From contig CAVQUX010000025.1 in the NCBI GenBank assembly GCA_963716925.1, positions 744,001-808,000 on the forward strand: DNA of 64,000 bases, written 5' to 3'. The translations under genes were made by a program, and so were the position numbers. The notes below the pieces were generated by a model that did no database searches, was not told where the DNA came from, and worked only from the letters and a program-made list of their open reading frames with translations. The DNA is from DAISKN01 sp963716925. Lineage in GTDB: Bacteria > Acidobacteriota > Vicinamibacteria > Marinacidobacterales > SMYC01. Below, piece by piece: positions 34,723 through 43,583 of the stretch (the first letter of the stretch is position 1; each line of letters begins with the position of its first letter).

Positions 34723-35436
34723 CTAGCGCTTCGCGCGGCGCTTTGCCGGCTCGACCTGCAGGAGCTGCCGCGTCGCTTCGTGCCTGGGCCGGGTCAGCAC
34801 CTGGCGGGGCTCCCCTTCCTCGACCACTCTTCCCTCCGCGAGCACCACCACCCGCGTCGCGTAGTCCCGCACGAAGTCGTCGTCGTGGGAGGTGAAGAGG
34901 AGCGTGCGGCCCTGTCCCGAAAGCTCCCGGAGGGCTTTTCCGAGCTCGTTCTGGCGCGCGGGATCGAGGGATGCCGTGGGCTCGTCGAGGAGCAGGAGCG
35001 GCGGGTCCACCGCCAGCGCCCTGGCGATGGCTACCCGCTGCGCCTCGCCGCCCGAGAGCTCGCGGGGAAGAGCATGGGCTCGATGGCCCACTCCGATCTC
35101 GTCGAGAAGGGATTGAGCGCGGGCCTCGGCTTCCGCGCGCGGCACTCCCAGCACGTGCACCGGGGCGAGCCAGACGTTCGCGAGCGCCGACAGATGCTCG
35201 AAGAGATAGTGGAACTGGAAGACCATACCGACCTTCTCGACCCGGATGGACCCCTCACCGTAGGCGTCGAGGCCGGCAATCGCGCGGAGGACGGTGGTCT
35301 TCCCCGAGCCCGAAAGGCCCATGAGCGCCACCATCTCGCCGCGCCGCACCTCGAGATCGACGCCGCAAATCACCTGTCGCTGCCCGCGGTTGAGGCGGAG
35401 CCCGCGGATCTCGAGGACCGGTCCTTCCGCGCTCAT
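34723..35436 (-). CDS. ABC transporter ATP-binding protein (polar amino-acid type)
   Basis: 237 residues. Walker A GLSGSGKTT, Q-loop in VGMVFQFHYLFEHLSALANVWLAP, signature ELSGGEAQRVAIARAL, Walker B PPLLLLDEPTASLDP and the H-loop TSHDDD are all intact. The sequence belongs to the GlnQ/HisP group. The ATG overlaps the stop of the fused binding protein-permease gene (ATGA). Together the two genes encode a complete importer, probably for a polar amino acid. The C-terminus is unusually basic (EPAKRRAKR). Confidence 0.88.
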   Translation of the reverse strand: MSAEGPVLEIRGLRLNRGQRQVICGVDLEVRRGEMVALMGLSGSGKTTVLRAIAGLDAYGEGSIRVEKVGMVFQFHYLFEHLSALANVWLAPVHVLGVPRAEAEARAQSLLDEIGVGHRAHALPRELSGGEAQRVAIARALAVDPPLLLLDEPTASLDPARQNELGKALRELSGQGRTLLFTSHDDDFVRDYATRVVVLAEGRVVEEGEPRQVLTRPRHEATRQLLQVEPAKRRAKR

Positions 35437-36917
35437 GACGACGTGGACGCCTTCCACCGCATCTCCAGCCTCCGCGCCAGGTGCCCGAGGGGAAGCGACA
35501 TCGCGAGATAGAGAGCCGCGCAGAGGATGCCGGGAATCACCCAGCTCCCGATGTTGGCGGCGAAAATCTGGGTCCTCTTCGTGAGCTCGACGACGGTGAG
35601 CACCGACACCAGGGACGAGTCCTTGAGGAGAGCGACGAAGTCGTTGGTCATCGGAGCGAGAGCGAGGCGGAACGCCTGAGGGCCGCGGATGAGGCGAAGG
35701 ATCTGCATCCTGCTGAAGCCGAGGATCCGCGAGGCCTCGAGCTGGCCTCTGGGCACGGCTTCGAGTGCGCTGCGGTAGATCTCGCTCTCGTAGGCTGCGT
35801 AGTTCAGACCCAACCCGAGGAGAGCGGCGACGAACGCGGGGAGCCGGACCATGGTTGCGAGCCCGTAGTAGATGACGAAGAGCTGGAGCAGCACCGGAGT
35901 TCCCCGCATGAGCTCGACGTAGCCCGTAAGAACCGCCCGGGTGAGGGGACCGCCGTAGACGCGACCGGTGGCGATGGCGATTCCGAGAATCACCGCGAGC
36001 GCCATCGAAAGACACGAAAGCGCCAGGGTGATGAGCGCCGCCTCGAACAGGGACGGAAGGTACTGGAGCGTCAGATCGGTCCGCGTCGGTCGGGCCGCGG
36101 CCGGCCGCTCGGCGACGACGTCCCCCGCCGCCGCGAGGACCCGCGAATAGAGGGCCGGCTGGTCGTCGTTCCAGACCTTCCATTTTCGGAAGATGGCCTC
36201 GAGCCGGCCGTCGGCCATCGCCGAGCGCAGGATCTCGTCCACCCGGTCGCGCAGCTCGAGGTTTCCGGGCGCGGTGATGACGACGTAATGACCCACCTCG
36301 ACCGCATCCGGCTGGGTGAAGAGTCCGGTGTTGCGGCGCATCGAGCGCTCGGCGAGCACGTTGTCGAGGAGCACCGCGTCGACCCGCCCGAGGAGAAGAT
36401 CGCTGTAGGGGTGCACGTCGTCGTCGTAGGAGACGGCGGTGACGGCATGCTCCGCTTCGGCCTTCAGGAGGATCTCGTAGGCGATGGTACCTCCGAGAGT
36501 CGCGATCCTCCGTCCGCGAAGGTCCGCGAGGCTCCGGAAGCGTTCCCTGTCGGCCTCTCGCACCGTCAATACTTCGCGAAACTCGTAGTAGGGAACGCTC
36601 GCGGCGACCATCGAGCGGCGCGCCGGGGTGTCCTCGATGCCGCAGAGGCCGATGTCGAAGTCTCCGCGGATGGCCGACTGGTCGAGCTGCGCGAAGGCGA
36701 CCTGGACGAACTGCGGCGTGCGCCCGAGCTCCCGGGCGATGAGCTCCGCGACCTCGACGTCGAAGCCTACGAGCTTCGTCGGGTCCTCGGGGTTCGCCTC
36801 CATGAACGGCGCCCCGCCCTCGGCGTCGCCGCCCCAGCGAAGGATCGGATCCTGGCCCGCCGACGGCGCGGAGCCCGCCGGAAGGAGCAGAAGGAGGAAG
36901 AAGGACCTTACTCGCAC
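35433..36917 (-). CDS. fused periplasmic binding protein and permease of an amino-acid ABC transporter
   Basis: 494 residues from GTG. Residues 1-18 form a signal or first helix (RSFFLLLLLPAGSAPSAG). Residues about 20-250 are a SBP_bac_3 domain: FDVEVAELIARELGRTPQFVQVAF, RGDFDIGLCGIEDTPARR and GGTIAYEILLKAEAEHAVTAVSY. Residues about 280-494 are a permease with ALITLALSCLSMALAVILGIAIATG, ELMRGTPVLLQLFVIYYGL and the EAA loop EASRILGFSRMQILRLIRGPQAFR. Binding protein-permease fusions are known in Firmicutes and some others. Here it makes the transporter two genes. The start overlaps the upstream glycosyltransferase by ten bases. Confidence 0.85.
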   Translation of the reverse strand: MRVRSFFLLLLLPAGSAPSAGQDPILRWGGDAEGGAPFMEANPEDPTKLVGFDVEVAELIARELGRTPQFVQVAFAQLDQSAIRGDFDIGLCGIEDTPARRSMVAASVPYYEFREVLTVREADRERFRSLADLRGRRIATLGGTIAYEILLKAEAEHAVTAVSYDDDVHPYSDLLLGRVDAVLLDNVLAERSMRRNTGLFTQPDAVEVGHYVVITAPGNLELRDRVDEILRSAMADGRLEAIFRKWKVWNDDQPALYSRVLAAAGDVVAERPAAARPTRTDLTLQYLPSLFEAALITLALSCLSMALAVILGIAIATGRVYGGPLTRAVLTGYVELMRGTPVLLQLFVIYYGLATMVRLPAFVAALLGLGLNYAAYESEIYRSALEAVPRGQLEASRILGFSRMQILRLIRGPQAFRLALAPMTNDFVALLKDSSLVSVLTVVELTKRTQIFAANIGSWVIPGILCAALYLAMSLPLGHLARRLEMRWKASTSS

Positions 36918-38875
36918 TTCCGCGGCGAAGAATAGAGAAAAGCCGCTCCCGAGGCAACCTCGCTTCGAAGAGAAGCGAGGAGCCAGACGAAGAGCCCGGT
37001 GTTGAGGACTCCGAGGAGAAGCGTGAGGTCGAAGCCGAGGCTCATCCGCAGCGATGCGATCGACGCCGCGAGGGGCTCGATGGCCATGTAGCGGAGACCG
37101 TAAAACCTCCCGAGACCCGAGAGCGACAGCATGTTGATCACGTAGCTCGACGACAGGAGCGCGACCAACCTGCGGAGTCTCCGGGAGAAAAGACCGCTGG
37201 CCGTGAACGAGAGGAACATCGAATGCGGGTGGTTCTCGTGAACGCCCATCGCCAGTGTTCCATAGGCGAAGACCAGGGCGGCGCCCGCGAGGCAAGCGGC
37301 TCTCGAAGCCCCCGAGAGAACGTATAGAACGTACCCCGCTGCGAGAAGGAACAGGGCCGTCCCCACGAGACCGGCCGGAAACGGGAGAGAATCGATGCGC
37401 GCATAGTCGACTTTCTCGGCGAGACCCGCTCCGCTCGCGGCGTGCCCCACGATCCACCAGAGGTTCGCGAACCCGCCCGAGAGACGCTGCTGGAAGAGAA
37501 TCCGGAACACGTGGGTCACTGCTTCCTCGAGCGTTCCCGCGATGGCGAAGGGGACGAGCGCCGCGGCCACGACCCCGAGCCCCGAGGCGACGGCCCGCGC
37601 CCTCCCGGATTCGAGCGCCACGAAGGCGGCCGGCGCGAGGATGAGTGCCTGCGGCTTGATCAATGCCGCGAGGGCAAAAAGCGCTCCGGCGAATGCGGCC
37701 CGCCCCCGGGCGGCGGCCAGAAGGCCCAGGACCGCGAAAGGAGCGTAGGCGCCATCGAGAAATCCGAGGACGGCGCTGGGAAGCCACGAGACCGGAAGCG
37801 CCCAGTAGAGGGCTCCGAGGGTGAGACCCCGGAGCGGCCGGGCGCGAAACAAATAGACGAGGAGGGAAAGAGAGAGAACGTCGCCCAGGACCGCGGGGAG
37901 CTTCACCGAGACGTTCTCCGCCTCGCCGCGATCGAGGCCGGGAGCGAGAAGCTCGACCGTCTTCCACGACCACCGCCACAGCGCTATCGCGAGAGGCGGG
38001 TAGTCGACGACGAAGGCGCGCCCCTTGTACTCGATCTGGAAGAGGTCCTCGCGGCCCAGGAGGTGGGAAACGAAGTGGCCTTTCGGGGTCGCGTCCGGGT
38101 CTCCGTAGACCCGGGGGACTCCGGCCTCGACCGCGCGGCTCATGCAGGCCTTCCAGTACTCGGTGTCCCAGGAGCCGGCGGAGGGCAGGAAGTAGAAGCG
38201 AACCCATGCACCGAAGACCAGCGCGGCGAAGAGCGACGCCGACGTCCAATAAGAGCGCGAACGGAATCCTACGACGGCGCTCGCGGCGAGCAGAACCGCC
38301 GCCGCCAGATGAGGAGCCGCGGCGAGAACGGCGAACCCCGACATCGCGAGCCCGCAGGCGATGCCCAGGCGCCGTTCTCGAAACCGGCCGATCCCGATCG
38401 AAGTCGCGAGAGTCGCGAGAAGAGCGAGCACCGAAGGCCAAATCGCGGGGCCGCTCTCCGTAACCGAGATCCTCTTGAGAACGAGGGGCGGCTCGCGGCC
38501 GATAGGCGCAACGTGAAGCCGGGCTCCGCGGCTTCCCGTGCGCGGGAGCTCGGTCACTACGGCACCGTCGGGGCTCGGGCGTACCTCGACGGCGCGGCCG
38601 CCGTCGACGCCGAGCAGGAAGACACCGCCCTCGACGTCGAGACGAACCTCGGCCCGCGCCGAGCGGCGGACTCCGGGGATGGACAGGACCGCCCGTTCGG
38701 GCACTCGTCCCGAGGGAGTGGCTCCGGCCACGAGACGGCGGAAGGAGCTCTCCCCGGGAGAGATCTCGAACGGCTGGGAGAGCGCCGCCCGCACCGCGAA
38801 CGCCGCGACCAGAGCGATCCCGATTTCCAGGAATGGAGCGCGCAGGCTCCGGCCCAAAGGCGAATTGGAAAGCAC
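36908..38875 (-). CDS. GT-C type integral membrane glycosyltransferase
   Basis: 655 residues from GTG 38875, with CGAGG upstream and a one-base overlap with the preceding stop (TAGTG). One N-terminal helix (FLEIGIALVAAFAVRAAL) is followed by an extracytoplasmic domain (about 45-140) rich in strands. Then come ten or more membrane helices. The GT-C acidic motif may be SWDTEYWKACMSRAVEAG, and VVDYPPLAIALWRWSW matches the YPP loop of ALG6/ALG8-like and mannosyltransferase families. HENHPHSMFLSF is another conserved loop. It should use a polyprenyl-phosphate sugar donor; target unknown. Co-transcription with an amino-acid transporter is unusual. Confidence 0.72.
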   Translation of the reverse strand: MLSNSPLGRSLRAPFLEIGIALVAAFAVRAALSQPFEISPGESSFRRLVAGATPSGRVPERAVLSIPGVRRSARAEVRLDVEGGVFLLGVDGGRAVEVRPSPDGAVVTELPRTGSRGARLHVAPIGREPPLVLKRISVTESGPAIWPSVLALLATLATSIGIGRFRERRLGIACGLAMSGFAVLAAAPHLAAAVLLAASAVVGFRSRSYWTSASLFAALVFGAWVRFYFLPSAGSWDTEYWKACMSRAVEAGVPRVYGDPDATPKGHFVSHLLGREDLFQIEYKGRAFVVDYPPLAIALWRWSWKTVELLAPGLDRGEAENVSVKLPAVLGDVLSLSLLVYLFRARPLRGLTLGALYWALPVSWLPSAVLGFLDGAYAPFAVLGLLAAARGRAAFAGALFALAALIKPQALILAPAAFVALESGRARAVASGLGVVAAALVPFAIAGTLEEAVTHVFRILFQQRLSGGFANLWWIVGHAASGAGLAEKVDYARIDSLPFPAGLVGTALFLLAAGYVLYVLSGASRAACLAGAALVFAYGTLAMGVHENHPHSMFLSFTASGLFSRRLRRLVALLSSSYVINMLSLSGLGRFYGLRYMAIEPLAASIASLRMSLGFDLTLLLGVLNTGLFVWLLASLRSEVASGAAFLYSSPRKCE

Positions 38876-39339
38876 TAAGCCTCGGACAGCCACTCCTCGA
38901 GACTGCGGTGGCGGCCGAGCCCGACGACGTCGAATTCTTCCTGCCCCGGTCTCGCGGCGACACCCAGGGCACGAAGAGCGCCGTTGATGGCGCCGGCCCC
39001 GTCGAGCGGCCCGAGCACCACCTGCGAGTCTCGAAAGACCGCCGAGCGCTCGAAGCCCTCGCCCCCGAAGTATTCCGTCTCGATATACGCGAGGGCGGAG
39101 CCCTCCGAGATGGCTCGCACCCATCTCTCCACCGGAGGGGTCAGAAACTCGAACACCCCCTGGATCCGGGTCGAGCCCTGGGAGCCGCCCCACTCGCGCT
39201 GAATCTCACGCAGCAGGGCCTCGGAAAGAGGAACCATGGCGAGACTTCCGTGGAGGTCGATGACCCGGGTGCCGGGGACCTCGGCGGGACCGCTTTTCAA
39301 GTAGGCGCTGTCGCCCAGGAGTGCGCAGAGAGAGTACAC
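38875..39339 (-). CDS. protein of unknown function at the head of the glycosyltransferase/ABC operon
   Basis: About 154 residues if started at GTG 39339; ATG 39237 with GGAAG upstream would give 120. No domain is recognised. Recognisable order: TRVIDLHGSLAMVPLSEALLREIQ, GVFEFLTPPVERWVRAISEG, AYIETEYFGGEGFERSAVF and VVLGPLDGAGAINGALRALG. The predicted fold is alpha/beta, soluble. The last motif is a glycine/alanine-rich helix start. The upstream 170 bases to the divergent hydroxylase operon must hold the promoter. Function cannot be assigned. Confidence 0.6.
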   Translation of the reverse strand: MYSLCALLGDSAYLKSGPAEVPGTRVIDLHGSLAMVPLSEALLREIQREWGGSQGSTRIQGVFEFLTPPVERWVRAISEGSALAYIETEYFGGEGFERSAVFRDSQVVLGPLDGAGAINGALRALGVAARPGQEEFDVVGLGRHRSLEEWLSEA

Positions 39340-39513
39340 GTTTGCGGTGGAGTCTATTCGAGAGCCCGGGAAGAGGCAATCCGGATTTGCGAAAACACAC
39401 TGTTTCGTGATACTTGCATCCTGTATCGAGGGGTGACAGGCGGCCGTCGTCTCCTTCAGGGGGCCGTCCGGTACCGAACACTTCCATAAGGGCATAAGAG
39501 GTGGAGATTTCCG

Positions 39514-40143
39514 ATGTCAGACTCAGAGATGCTCGATAAGGATCCAAGCATTTCCCGGCGCAACTTCATCAAAGGGGTGATCGCCGGAGGAGCCGCGACG
39601 TACTCCGCTGGCTATCTCTTCCGCAGCGGTTCGGGTCTGATGGCTCAACCGGGTGCGGCAGGGGCGGTCGAGCGGCTCATCACCCTTCGGGTGAACGGCC
39701 AGGATTGGCCCGTGGACGTCTTGAAACAGGAGACGCTCGCGACGACACTCCGCTACAAGCTCGGACTCACGGGCACCAAGATGGGATGCGACCGCGCCGA
39801 GTGCGGGAGCTGCACCGTGCTCATCGACGGAGTCCCGCAGTATTCCTGCTCGGTGCTCACGCACACGGCCCGAGGCAAGGAGGTCACCACCATCGAAGGC
39901 CTCGCGGCTCCCGACGGGACGCTCCATCCGGTGCAGCAGGCCATCGTCGACGGTGCCGGATTCCAGTGCGCCTTCTGCGCCCCGGGGTTCATCATGAGCA
40001 TGGTGGCGATGGTGAAAGAGAACCCGAATCCCACCCGCGCGGAGGCGGCCCACGCTCTTTCGGGCAACCTCTGCCGGTGCTGCGACTACAACAAGATTCT
40101 CGACTGCGCCATGAGCGCGGCCGAGTACTCGCGGAGGGTGTGA
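39514..40143 (+). CDS. Tat-exported [2Fe-2S] subunit of a molybdenum hydroxylase (xanthine dehydrogenase/aldehyde oxidase family)
   Basis: 209 residues. A twin-arginine signal (SRRNFIKGVIAGGAAT, Arg15-Arg16) places it in the periplasm. The plant-type ferredoxin cluster has Cys92, 97, 100 and 112 (GCDRAECGSC...SC). The second, helical cluster has Cys152, 155, 187 and 189 (CAFCAPGFIMS, NLCRCC); the usual final CRCTGY is changed to CRCCDY. It resembles PaoA/YagT-type periplasmic aldehyde oxidoreductase subunits. The large subunit follows directly and would be exported with it in folded form. Electrons pass from the Mo centre via these clusters. Confidence 0.88.
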   Translation: MSDSEMLDKDPSISRRNFIKGVIAGGAATYSAGYLFRSGSGLMAQPGAAGAVERLITLRVNGQDWPVDVLKQETLATTLRYKLGLTGTKMGCDRAECGSCTVLIDGVPQYSCSVLTHTARGKEVTTIEGLAAPDGTLHPVQQAIVDGAGFQCAFCAPGFIMSMVAMVKENPNPTRAEAAHALSGNLCRCCDYNKILDCAMSAAEYSRRV

Positions 40144-40144
40144 C

Positions 40145-42550
40145 GTGGCAATCGAGAAGAAGCTGTTCGGACAAGATTACTCGACGCCCGACCTCGTCGC
40201 CAAGATGACGGGCAAGGCGCGCTACGCCGAGGATTTTCGGGCCGAGGGCATGCTCTTCGCGAAGCTCCTGCTGAGCCCGATGCCGCATGCGCGGGTGAGG
40301 AGCATGGACCTCAGCGCCGCGCTCGCCATGGATGGGGTGAAAGCCATTCTCACCGCGGACGATCTCCCGGCGTCGGAAAATCCGCTGGACGAGCGCTCCC
40401 TCACCAACGAGCCGCTCTATCAGGGCGAGCCCATCGTCGCCGTCGCCGCGGTCGACGAGCCCACGGCCGCTCTCGCCATCGAGAAGATCAAGCTGGATCT
40501 CGAGCCTCTGCCGTTCGTGATCGATCCTCTGGAGAGCCTCCGTCCCGGCGGGCCGAACGCCCGCAAGGAAGGAAACAACTACAAGGACCGGACGACGCTG
40601 CAGGAGGTCAAGTGGCCCATCGAGGTCTTCCGTGAGGCCGGAGATCACCTCCCGATGGGGACCCCGGACACCGAGTGGACGCTCGGCGACGTGGAGAAGG
40701 GGCTCGCGGCGGCGGATTACGTCCTCGACGAGACGCTCTTCCACCAGTCGCAGACGCACCATCCGCTCGAGTCCCGGAGCTGCATGGCGTACTGGCAGGG
40801 CGGCAAGCTCTACATCCATCCCTCGACCCAGTCGACGCAGCGGACCGTCCCCAACGTCGCCCGGATGGTGGGGATCGATCCCTCGCAGGTCGTGCTCATC
40901 GCGGAGTACTGCGGCGGTGGATTCGGGAGCAAGATCCCCGGGACCATCAACATGGCGATCCCGGCCCTTCTCTCGAAGAAGTCCAACCTCCCCGTCATGC
41001 ACCGCGTGAGCCGCGCGGAGGAGAACGCTTTCGGCCGCGCCCGTCCCGGCTTCCAGGGTCGGGTGAAGATGGGATTCCGCAAGGACGGCCGGGTCACCGC
41101 CATCGACCTCTACATCGTCCAGGACAACGGCCCTTACGGACGCCAGGGCGACTACGAGACCGCAGGAAACATCGCTCATCTCTATTACACGCCGGAGAAC
41201 ATGCGGTTCCGCGGAATCACCGTTCTCACCAACACCCCGCCCCGTGCAGCGCAGCGCGCGCCGGGCGGAGTGCAGATCACCGCGATGCTCGAGCCCATGA
41301 TCGACAAGGCGGCGAAGGAGCTGAACCTGGATCGCATCGCCATCCGGAAGCTCAACGCACCCGATTCGACCACCAAGTACGGCTCGAACCAGCACAACGT
41401 CACCTCGGCCTTCGTGCGCGAGGCGTTCGACAAGGGCGCCGAGCTCGTCAACTGGGAGGAGTTCAAGAAGGCGAGCGGTCAGAGGAACGGAGGAAAGATC
41501 ACCGGAGTCGGCGTCGCGCTCTCGGCCTACGTCGCCGGGAGCCGCGGCTTCGACGGCCTCATGCTGGTGAAACCCGACGGGAAGCTCTACGTTCACCAGG
41601 GAATCGGAAACCTGGGAACCGGCTCCTTCGCCGATACCGCCCGCGTGGCCTCGGACCACCTCGGAGTTCCGTGGGAGGACACCGTGGTCGTCTGGGGCGA
41701 CACCTCGAAGGGAGTTCCCTATTCGAGCGTCCAGGCGGGAAGCCAGACGATCCACGCCCACACCCGCGCGAATCTCGCGGCGGCGACGGACCTGAAGCGG
41801 AAGCTCCAGGAGATTGCGGCCGCCGATATGGGCGGATCGCCCGACGGCTACGACGTCGGAAGCGGCCGGGTCTTCCGCAAGGGAAGCCCCGGAAGCGGCA
41901 TGACGCTGGCGAAGGCGGCGGAGAGGGCCATCGCCCTCGCCGGGAAGTTCGACGGCCACGAGGTGCCCGAGGACATCAACGCCGTCACCAAGGAGTCCGC
42001 AAAGATTCTCGAGGGCCAGGGGGCGATGGGAGTCGCCAAGGACAACTACGGCGGCGAGGGCGACCTGTGGTCGTTCGTCGTGGGCTTCGCCAAGGTCGAG
42101 GTCGATCACGAGACCGGCCACATCCAGATCGTGGACTACACCGGCATCTCCGAGGTCGGCGTCGTGGCGAACCCGAGGGGACTCGCGGCGCAGGTGTCCG
42201 GCGGCGCGATTCAGGGTTTCGGGCTGGCGATGAGCCAGAAGTGGATCTACGACCCCAAGTGGGGCGTTTCCGCGACCCATCGCCTCTATACCGCGAAGCC
42301 TCCCTCCATCCTCGACGTGCCCCTGGTGACGCACCACGGGACCGTCGGGATTCCCGATCCGCAGAACCCCATCGGGTCCAAGGGAATCGGCGAAGCACCC
42401 TTCGGCGCGGGCTGCGCCGCCGTGCTCTGCGCGATCCAGGACGCCATCGGCGAGCTCGACTTGAAGCGCTCTCCGATGATGACCGATCTGATCCTGAACC
42501 AGCTCGAGCATCTGCCGCAGCCGTACAAGGTCCTCGCGACCCACGTGTAG
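40145..42550 (+). CDS. molybdopterin-binding catalytic subunit (xanthine dehydrogenase/aldehyde oxidase family)
   Basis: 801 residues, GTG start one base after the preceding stop. Aldehyde oxidase/xanthine dehydrogenase a/b hammerhead domain first (KMTGKARYAEDF, HARVRSMDLSAA), then the Mo-pterin binding domain with EYCGGGFGSK. APGGVQ is a variant of the usual APG substrate loop. The catalytic Glu is in GSKGIGEAPFGAG near the C-terminus. No signal peptide, so export should piggyback on the Tat-bearing small subunit. FQVG-type Gln motifs are not obvious. The oxidised substrate (aldehyde or N-heterocycle) is unknown. Confidence 0.9.
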   Translation: MAIEKKLFGQDYSTPDLVAKMTGKARYAEDFRAEGMLFAKLLLSPMPHARVRSMDLSAALAMDGVKAILTADDLPASENPLDERSLTNEPLYQGEPIVAVAAVDEPTAALAIEKIKLDLEPLPFVIDPLESLRPGGPNARKEGNNYKDRTTLQEVKWPIEVFREAGDHLPMGTPDTEWTLGDVEKGLAAADYVLDETLFHQSQTHHPLESRSCMAYWQGGKLYIHPSTQSTQRTVPNVARMVGIDPSQVVLIAEYCGGGFGSKIPGTINMAIPALLSKKSNLPVMHRVSRAEENAFGRARPGFQGRVKMGFRKDGRVTAIDLYIVQDNGPYGRQGDYETAGNIAHLYYTPENMRFRGITVLTNTPPRAAQRAPGGVQITAMLEPMIDKAAKELNLDRIAIRKLNAPDSTTKYGSNQHNVTSAFVREAFDKGAELVNWEEFKKASGQRNGGKITGVGVALSAYVAGSRGFDGLMLVKPDGKLYVHQGIGNLGTGSFADTARVASDHLGVPWEDTVVVWGDTSKGVPYSSVQAGSQTIHAHTRANLAAATDLKRKLQEIAAADMGGSPDGYDVGSGRVFRKGSPGSGMTLAKAAERAIALAGKFDGHEVPEDINAVTKESAKILEGQGAMGVAKDNYGGEGDLWSFVVGFAKVEVDHETGHIQIVDYTGISEVGVVANPRGLAAQVSGGAIQGFGLAMSQKWIYDPKWGVSATHRLYTAKPPSILDVPLVTHHGTVGIPDPQNPIGSKGIGEAPFGAGCAAVLCAIQDAIGELDLKRSPMMTDLILNQLEHLPQPYKVLATHV

Positions 42551-42573
42551 GCGTAGAACTCGCTTAAGGAGAA

Positions 42574-43578
42574 ATGACGATGGCCGTGATTCACGACACG
42601 ATAGAAGCCTTCGAGCTCTTCCAGCCGGCGAGCCTCGAAGACGCGCTGGCGCTCCGGCGCCGGTACGGCAAGGTCTCCTGGGCATACGCCGGGGGCCTCG
42701 ACAGCCTCGACTGGTTCAAGGATCGCATCAAGCGGCCCGAGGTCGTCATCGACCTCGGAGGTGTCGCCGAGCTCAAGGGCGTGCGCGAGAGCGGCGACGG
42801 AATCGAGATCGGCGCTCTCACCACCCTCACCGAGGTGGCGACGAACGAAGCGATTCGCTCGAAGTACTCGGTCCTGAGCGCGGCCGCGTCCCAGGTGGCG
42901 ACGCCTCAGATCCGGAACCAGAGCACGCTCGGCGGAAACCTTTCCCAGGACACCCGCTGCTGGTACTACCGGGGCGGCTGGCCCTGCTACCGCGCCGGCG
43001 GCAACATCTGCTACGCGGACACCCCGACGTCGGTGAACCGCGAGCACGCGATCTTCGAGGCGAAGCGCTGCGTCGCGGTGAACCCTTCGGACACCGCGCC
43101 CGCGCTCGTCGCCCTCGACGCGAAGCTCGTGATCCACGGTCCCGGCGGCGAGCGGGTGGTGGACGCGGAGGACTTCTTCATCACTCCCGCGACCGACATC
43201 CAGAGGATGACGATCCTCGGGCCGTCCGACCTGCTCACCGCCATCCGGATCCCGGGGACCTGGTCCGGCGCTCGTTTCCACTTCGAGAAGGTCCGCGACC
43301 GCCAGTCGTGGGACTTCGCGCTGGTGAACGTCGCCTCGGCGATGAAGCTCTCGGGGAACACCATCGAGGACGTGCGCATCGTGGTGAACGCCGTCGGCCC
43401 GAGGCCCCTTCGCCTGAGGGACGTCGAGCGTCAGCTCAAGGGCCAGACGGCGACTCCGGACGTCGCCGAAGCGGCGGGTGAGCTCGCCGTCCTCGGCGCC
43501 CGGCCTCTGCAGCACAACGCCTACAAGATTCCACTCATGCGAAACCTCGTCCGCCGCGCGATCCGAGGGGAGGCGTAA
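42574..43578 (+). CDS. FAD-binding subunit with extra Fe-S insertion (CoxM/PaoB-like)
   Basis: 334 residues, ATG with AAGGAG upstream. The FAD domain shows AYAGGLDSLDWFK and the flavin loop ATPQIRNQSTLGGNLSQDTRC. Four Cys at about 129, 138, 146 and 166 (TRCWYYRGGWPCYRAGGNICY and EAKRC) are in the place where PaoB and the 4-hydroxybenzoyl-CoA reductase FAD subunit carry a [4Fe-4S] cluster. The C-terminal CO-dehydrogenase flavoprotein domain follows (FEKVRDRQSWDFALVNVA). It passes electrons onward, here probably to the cytochrome b encoded next. Confidence 0.87.
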   Translation: MTMAVIHDTIEAFELFQPASLEDALALRRRYGKVSWAYAGGLDSLDWFKDRIKRPEVVIDLGGVAELKGVRESGDGIEIGALTTLTEVATNEAIRSKYSVLSAAASQVATPQIRNQSTLGGNLSQDTRCWYYRGGWPCYRAGGNICYADTPTSVNREHAIFEAKRCVAVNPSDTAPALVALDAKLVIHGPGGERVVDAEDFFITPATDIQRMTILGPSDLLTAIRIPGTWSGARFHFEKVRDRQSWDFALVNVASAMKLSGNTIEDVRIVVNAVGPRPLRLRDVERQLKGQTATPDVAEAAGELAVLGARPLQHNAYKIPLMRNLVRRAIRGEA

Positions 43579-43583
43579 CCCGA

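Noticed and set aside
39387..39416. Possible promoter (TTGCGA, 18 bases, TACTTG) before the hydroxylase operon
   Set aside because: The -10 match is too poor to list, although a promoter must lie in this gap.
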